Source: Strongylocentrotus purpuratus (taxonomy: Eukaryota; Echinodermata; Echinoidea; Camarodonta; Strongylocentrotidae). Taken from it: 64,000 bases of DNA. Below the pieces are notes generated by a model, which had not been told where the DNA came from, did no database searches, and saw only the letters and a list, made by a program, of their open reading frames with translations. How positions within the stretch are numbered: the stretch's first letter is position 1; each line of letters starts with the position of its first letter. The stretch spans positions 28,123,867-28,187,866 of the forward strand of contig NW_022145596.1 in the NCBI RefSeq assembly GCF_000002235.5. The letters are read 5' to 3'. Shown here in pieces: positions 63,601 through 64,000 of the stretch. Made by a program: the position numbers and the translations under genes.

Positions 63601-64000
63601 ATCTGTTCCTCTCTAGCGATGATGGTAGCTGTCCTAGCAGCCTCTCTGCATTGCTTGAGAGCCATGTACAATCTAAAGAGATACTAATACCATGATAACA
63701 TGCTTACCAGCAATCTGTTCCTCTCTAGCGATGATGGTAGCTGTCCTAGCAGCCTCTCTATATTGCTTGAGAACCATGTACAATCTAAAGAGATACTAAT
63801 ACCATGATAACATGCTTACCAGCAATCTGTTCTTCCCTAGCGATGATGGTAGCTGTCCTAGCAGCCTCTCTGTATTGCTTGAGAGCCATGTACAATCTAA
63901 AGAGATACTAATACCATGATAATATGCTTACCAGCAATCTGTTCCTCCCTAGCGATGATGGTAGCTGTCCTAGCAGCCTCTCTGTATTGCTTGAGAGCCA
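57698..64000 (-). CDS. WDR19: WD repeat protein 19 / IFT144, C-terminal part (partial)
   Basis: IFT-A subunit for retrograde transport in cilia. Only the C-terminal end is in the window; the gene continues past 64000. Exons in gene order: one copy of the repeated exon (63560-63484 is the nearest), 63138-63014, 62012-61931, 61224-61074, 59797-59674, 58887-58811, 57809-57698; all GT..AG and in phase. The product follows human WDR19 closely: [75 protein letters not shown] and [20 protein letters not shown]. It ends in a zinc-ribbon set of CxxC pairs: CPNC, CPDC, CPKC and CPMC. The stop follows [10 protein letters not shown]. The N-terminal WD40 repeats are outside the window. Introns hold a MITE, SINEs, a palindrome and a histone H1 remnant. 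Confidence 0.93.
57843..57990 (+). repeat. Degenerate family B SINE
   Basis: Contains TCCTGGATTCAAAACAAAGTTCATGTGCTAGT and AGGCATTAATTTTC-like words (quoted words below twenty bases each match the copy at 62786), in the last WDR19 intron. Heavily diverged. Confidence 0.4.
58287..58685 (+). mobile_element. MITE family A copy 3
   Basis: In the last WDR19 intron. Left end GTAAAGACCAGTATTGG, right end AACTGGTCTTTATC; the body matches the copies at 8104 and 50393. It has an extra CpG-containing piece, CGCACGTGTCGCACACGTG, near 58470. The TTAA ends are not preserved. Confidence 0.8.
59050..59620 (+). repeat. tRNA-derived SINE with nested insertion
   Basis: The head (GGCTCAGTCTGTAAAGCG ... GGCCTCGAATCC) resembles a tRNA A and B box. 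The body has GTTAAATGGAGG and GAGGAGAGTCACCACC. An (ATT)n-led element interrupts it at about 59314-59539, after which the SINE end (GTGTAGTG, CCGGGAGATGAG) resumes. It also contains the 33-bp palindrome at 59156-59229. Confidence 0.65.
59156..59229. repeat. Perfect 33-bp inverted repeat, 8-nt loop
   Basis: Arms 59156-59188 and 59197-59229 are exact reverse complements (CCTATCCCTTTTTTAATATA at the outer side, CGCAGACTATGTT at the inner), with loop AAGTGGAA. Confidence 0.97.
59895..60060. repeat. GTGGTCTTT-TAGACAGGT repeat, second locus
   Basis: Repeated GTGGTCTT(T)..TA(G/C)ACAGGTGG words in a WDR19 intron; the same family as 52870-53240. Confidence 0.6.
60061..60204 (+). mobile_element. MITE family C, 5'-truncated copy
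   Basis: Matches the right half of 4604-5077: CTTTGTGGTTTGAGAA, AGAGGGTTAGTACAGTA, TAAGTAACATT and CATCAACCTTC, then GTTACCAAGTCACTTTAA at the TTAA end (60201-60204). Confidence 0.75.
60241..60452. mobile_element. Foldback element with 73-bp arms
   Basis: Arms 60241-60313 and 60380-60452 are reverse complements with about 85-90% identity (GGAT(C/T)CAGTTATGATTCT, TTGCTATGCACACTCT, TCCACTAGGG, AGTCACTA). The loop is about 66 bp. In the WDR19 intron between exons 61224-61074 and 59797-59674. Confidence 0.85.
60604..60866. mobile_element. Foldback MITE, GTGTTTCA(T/C)AAAG ends
   Basis: Left GGGAGGTGTTTCATAAAG and, inwards from the right, GGGGGGTGTTTCACAAAG, followed on both sides by TTACGCAT-like words. 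About 263 bp, non-coding. Confidence 0.65.
61318..61383 (-). repeat. SINE 3' tail, inverted
   Basis: AATAATAATAACAATATG then TTTATATAGCGCTTGTG; same tail type as at 35697. Confidence 0.5.
62291..62488 (-). pseudogene. Histone H1 globular-domain remnant, partly duplicated
   Basis: Read on the minus strand, 62485-62420 encodes [22 protein letters not shown]. Then, in another frame, 62420-62353 encodes [20 protein letters not shown] plus QA. A third scrap, QAIKK, lies at 62309-62292. These are pieces of the winged-helix domain of sea urchin histone H1. The 44-bp core (62353-62396 and 62442-62485) is identical in the two copies, offset 89 bp. No start, basic tail or complete domain is present, so it is not a functional H1 gene. 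It sits in the WDR19 intron between exons 63138-63014 and 62012-61931. Confidence 0.8.
62786..62995 (+). repeat. tRNA-derived SINE (family B)
   Basis: Head GATAGCTCAGTCGGTAGAGC with a CTCGTAA loop and GGGTTCGAAACC B box, closest in form to tRNA-Thr(CGU). Body AGTGCCCTTTGGTAAGGCAT and an end AACCACCATTCATTCAT. There is no acceptor stem, so not a tRNA gene. Confidence 0.85.
63292..63445. mobile_element. Foldback MITE, GTTTCACAAAG ends
   Basis: Left GGGACCTGTTTCACAAAG; inwards from the right GGGCGTTTCACAAAAC. Interior has TGATAAATGAC-like inverted words. About 154 bp, just upstream of the donor side of the repeated WDR19 exon. Confidence 0.6.
63484..64000 (-). repeat. Five tandem copies of one 77-nt WDR19 exon
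   Basis: Copies at 63484-63560, 63596-63672, 63708-63784, 63820-63896 and 63932-64000 (cut by the window edge), period exactly 112 bp. Each encodes [20 protein letters not shown] plus EEQIA, flanked by a TTTAG acceptor and a GTAAGC donor. Exon length is 1+75+1 nt, so two copies in series would shift the frame. Copies 1 and 5 are identical where visible. Copy 2 has Tyr to Cys plus one silent change, copy 3 Ala to Val plus two silent changes, copy 4 one silent change. Spacers are 35 bp. More copies may lie beyond the edge. Confidence 0.95.

Noticed and set aside
1-64000. Retroviral, LTR or LINE coding sequence
   Set aside because: No reverse transcriptase, integrase, gag or envelope motif was found in any frame reviewed.

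Overview
The window is a stretch of nuclear DNA from a marine deuterostome invertebrate, most probably a sea urchin. Genes are split into many small exons with GT..AG introns. The repeats (tRNA-derived SINEs with ATT tails, short foldback DNA transposons, long G/C and GA runs) are of the echinoderm kind. A histone H1 remnant near 62.4 kb encodes [19 protein letters not shown], which I recognise from sea urchin H1 globular domains. The species call is an inference.

Five conserved animal genes are legible exon by exon; in all five the splice phases join in frame. In order: COQ2 (minus, 1113-7137, 7 exons, coenzyme Q prenyltransferase); TTC29 (plus, 17936-24031, 9 exons, axonemal TPR protein); SQSTM1/p62 (minus, 28581-33519, 7 exons, autophagy receptor); SREBF (plus, 37049-52837, 17 exons, membrane-bound sterol-regulated transcription factor); and the 3' end of WDR19/IFT144 (minus, from 57698 past the right edge, ciliary IFT-A subunit). 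They are not an operon. COQ2/TTC29 and SQSTM1/SREBF are head to head with wide spacers; TTC29/SQSTM1 and SREBF/WDR19 are tail to tail. Two genes (TTC29, WDR19) serve cilia; two (COQ2, SREBF) touch the mevalonate/isoprenoid pathway.

The space between COQ2 and TTC29 (7.1-17.9 kb) is almost all mobile DNA. It holds a MITE split by a 1165-bp insertion with a 9-bp target duplication, a piggyBac-like 788-bp element with TTAA ends, and a 3.28-kb hAT-like element with an 8-bp duplication that carries a 16-unit satellite. SREBF introns hold a Helitron-like element whose ~150-bp tandem units contain nuclear-receptor DR1-type motifs, a second TIR element and several MITEs. WDR19 introns hold SINEs, a perfect 33-bp palindrome, a 73-bp-arm hairpin and the histone H1 remnant.

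The most unusual structure is at the right edge. One 77-nt exon of WDR19 is repeated at least five times at an exact 112-bp period with its splice sites, although 77 is not a multiple of 3 and the gaps (35 bp) look too short to be introns. No retroviral or LTR element, CRISPR array or bona fide tRNA/rRNA gene was recognised.
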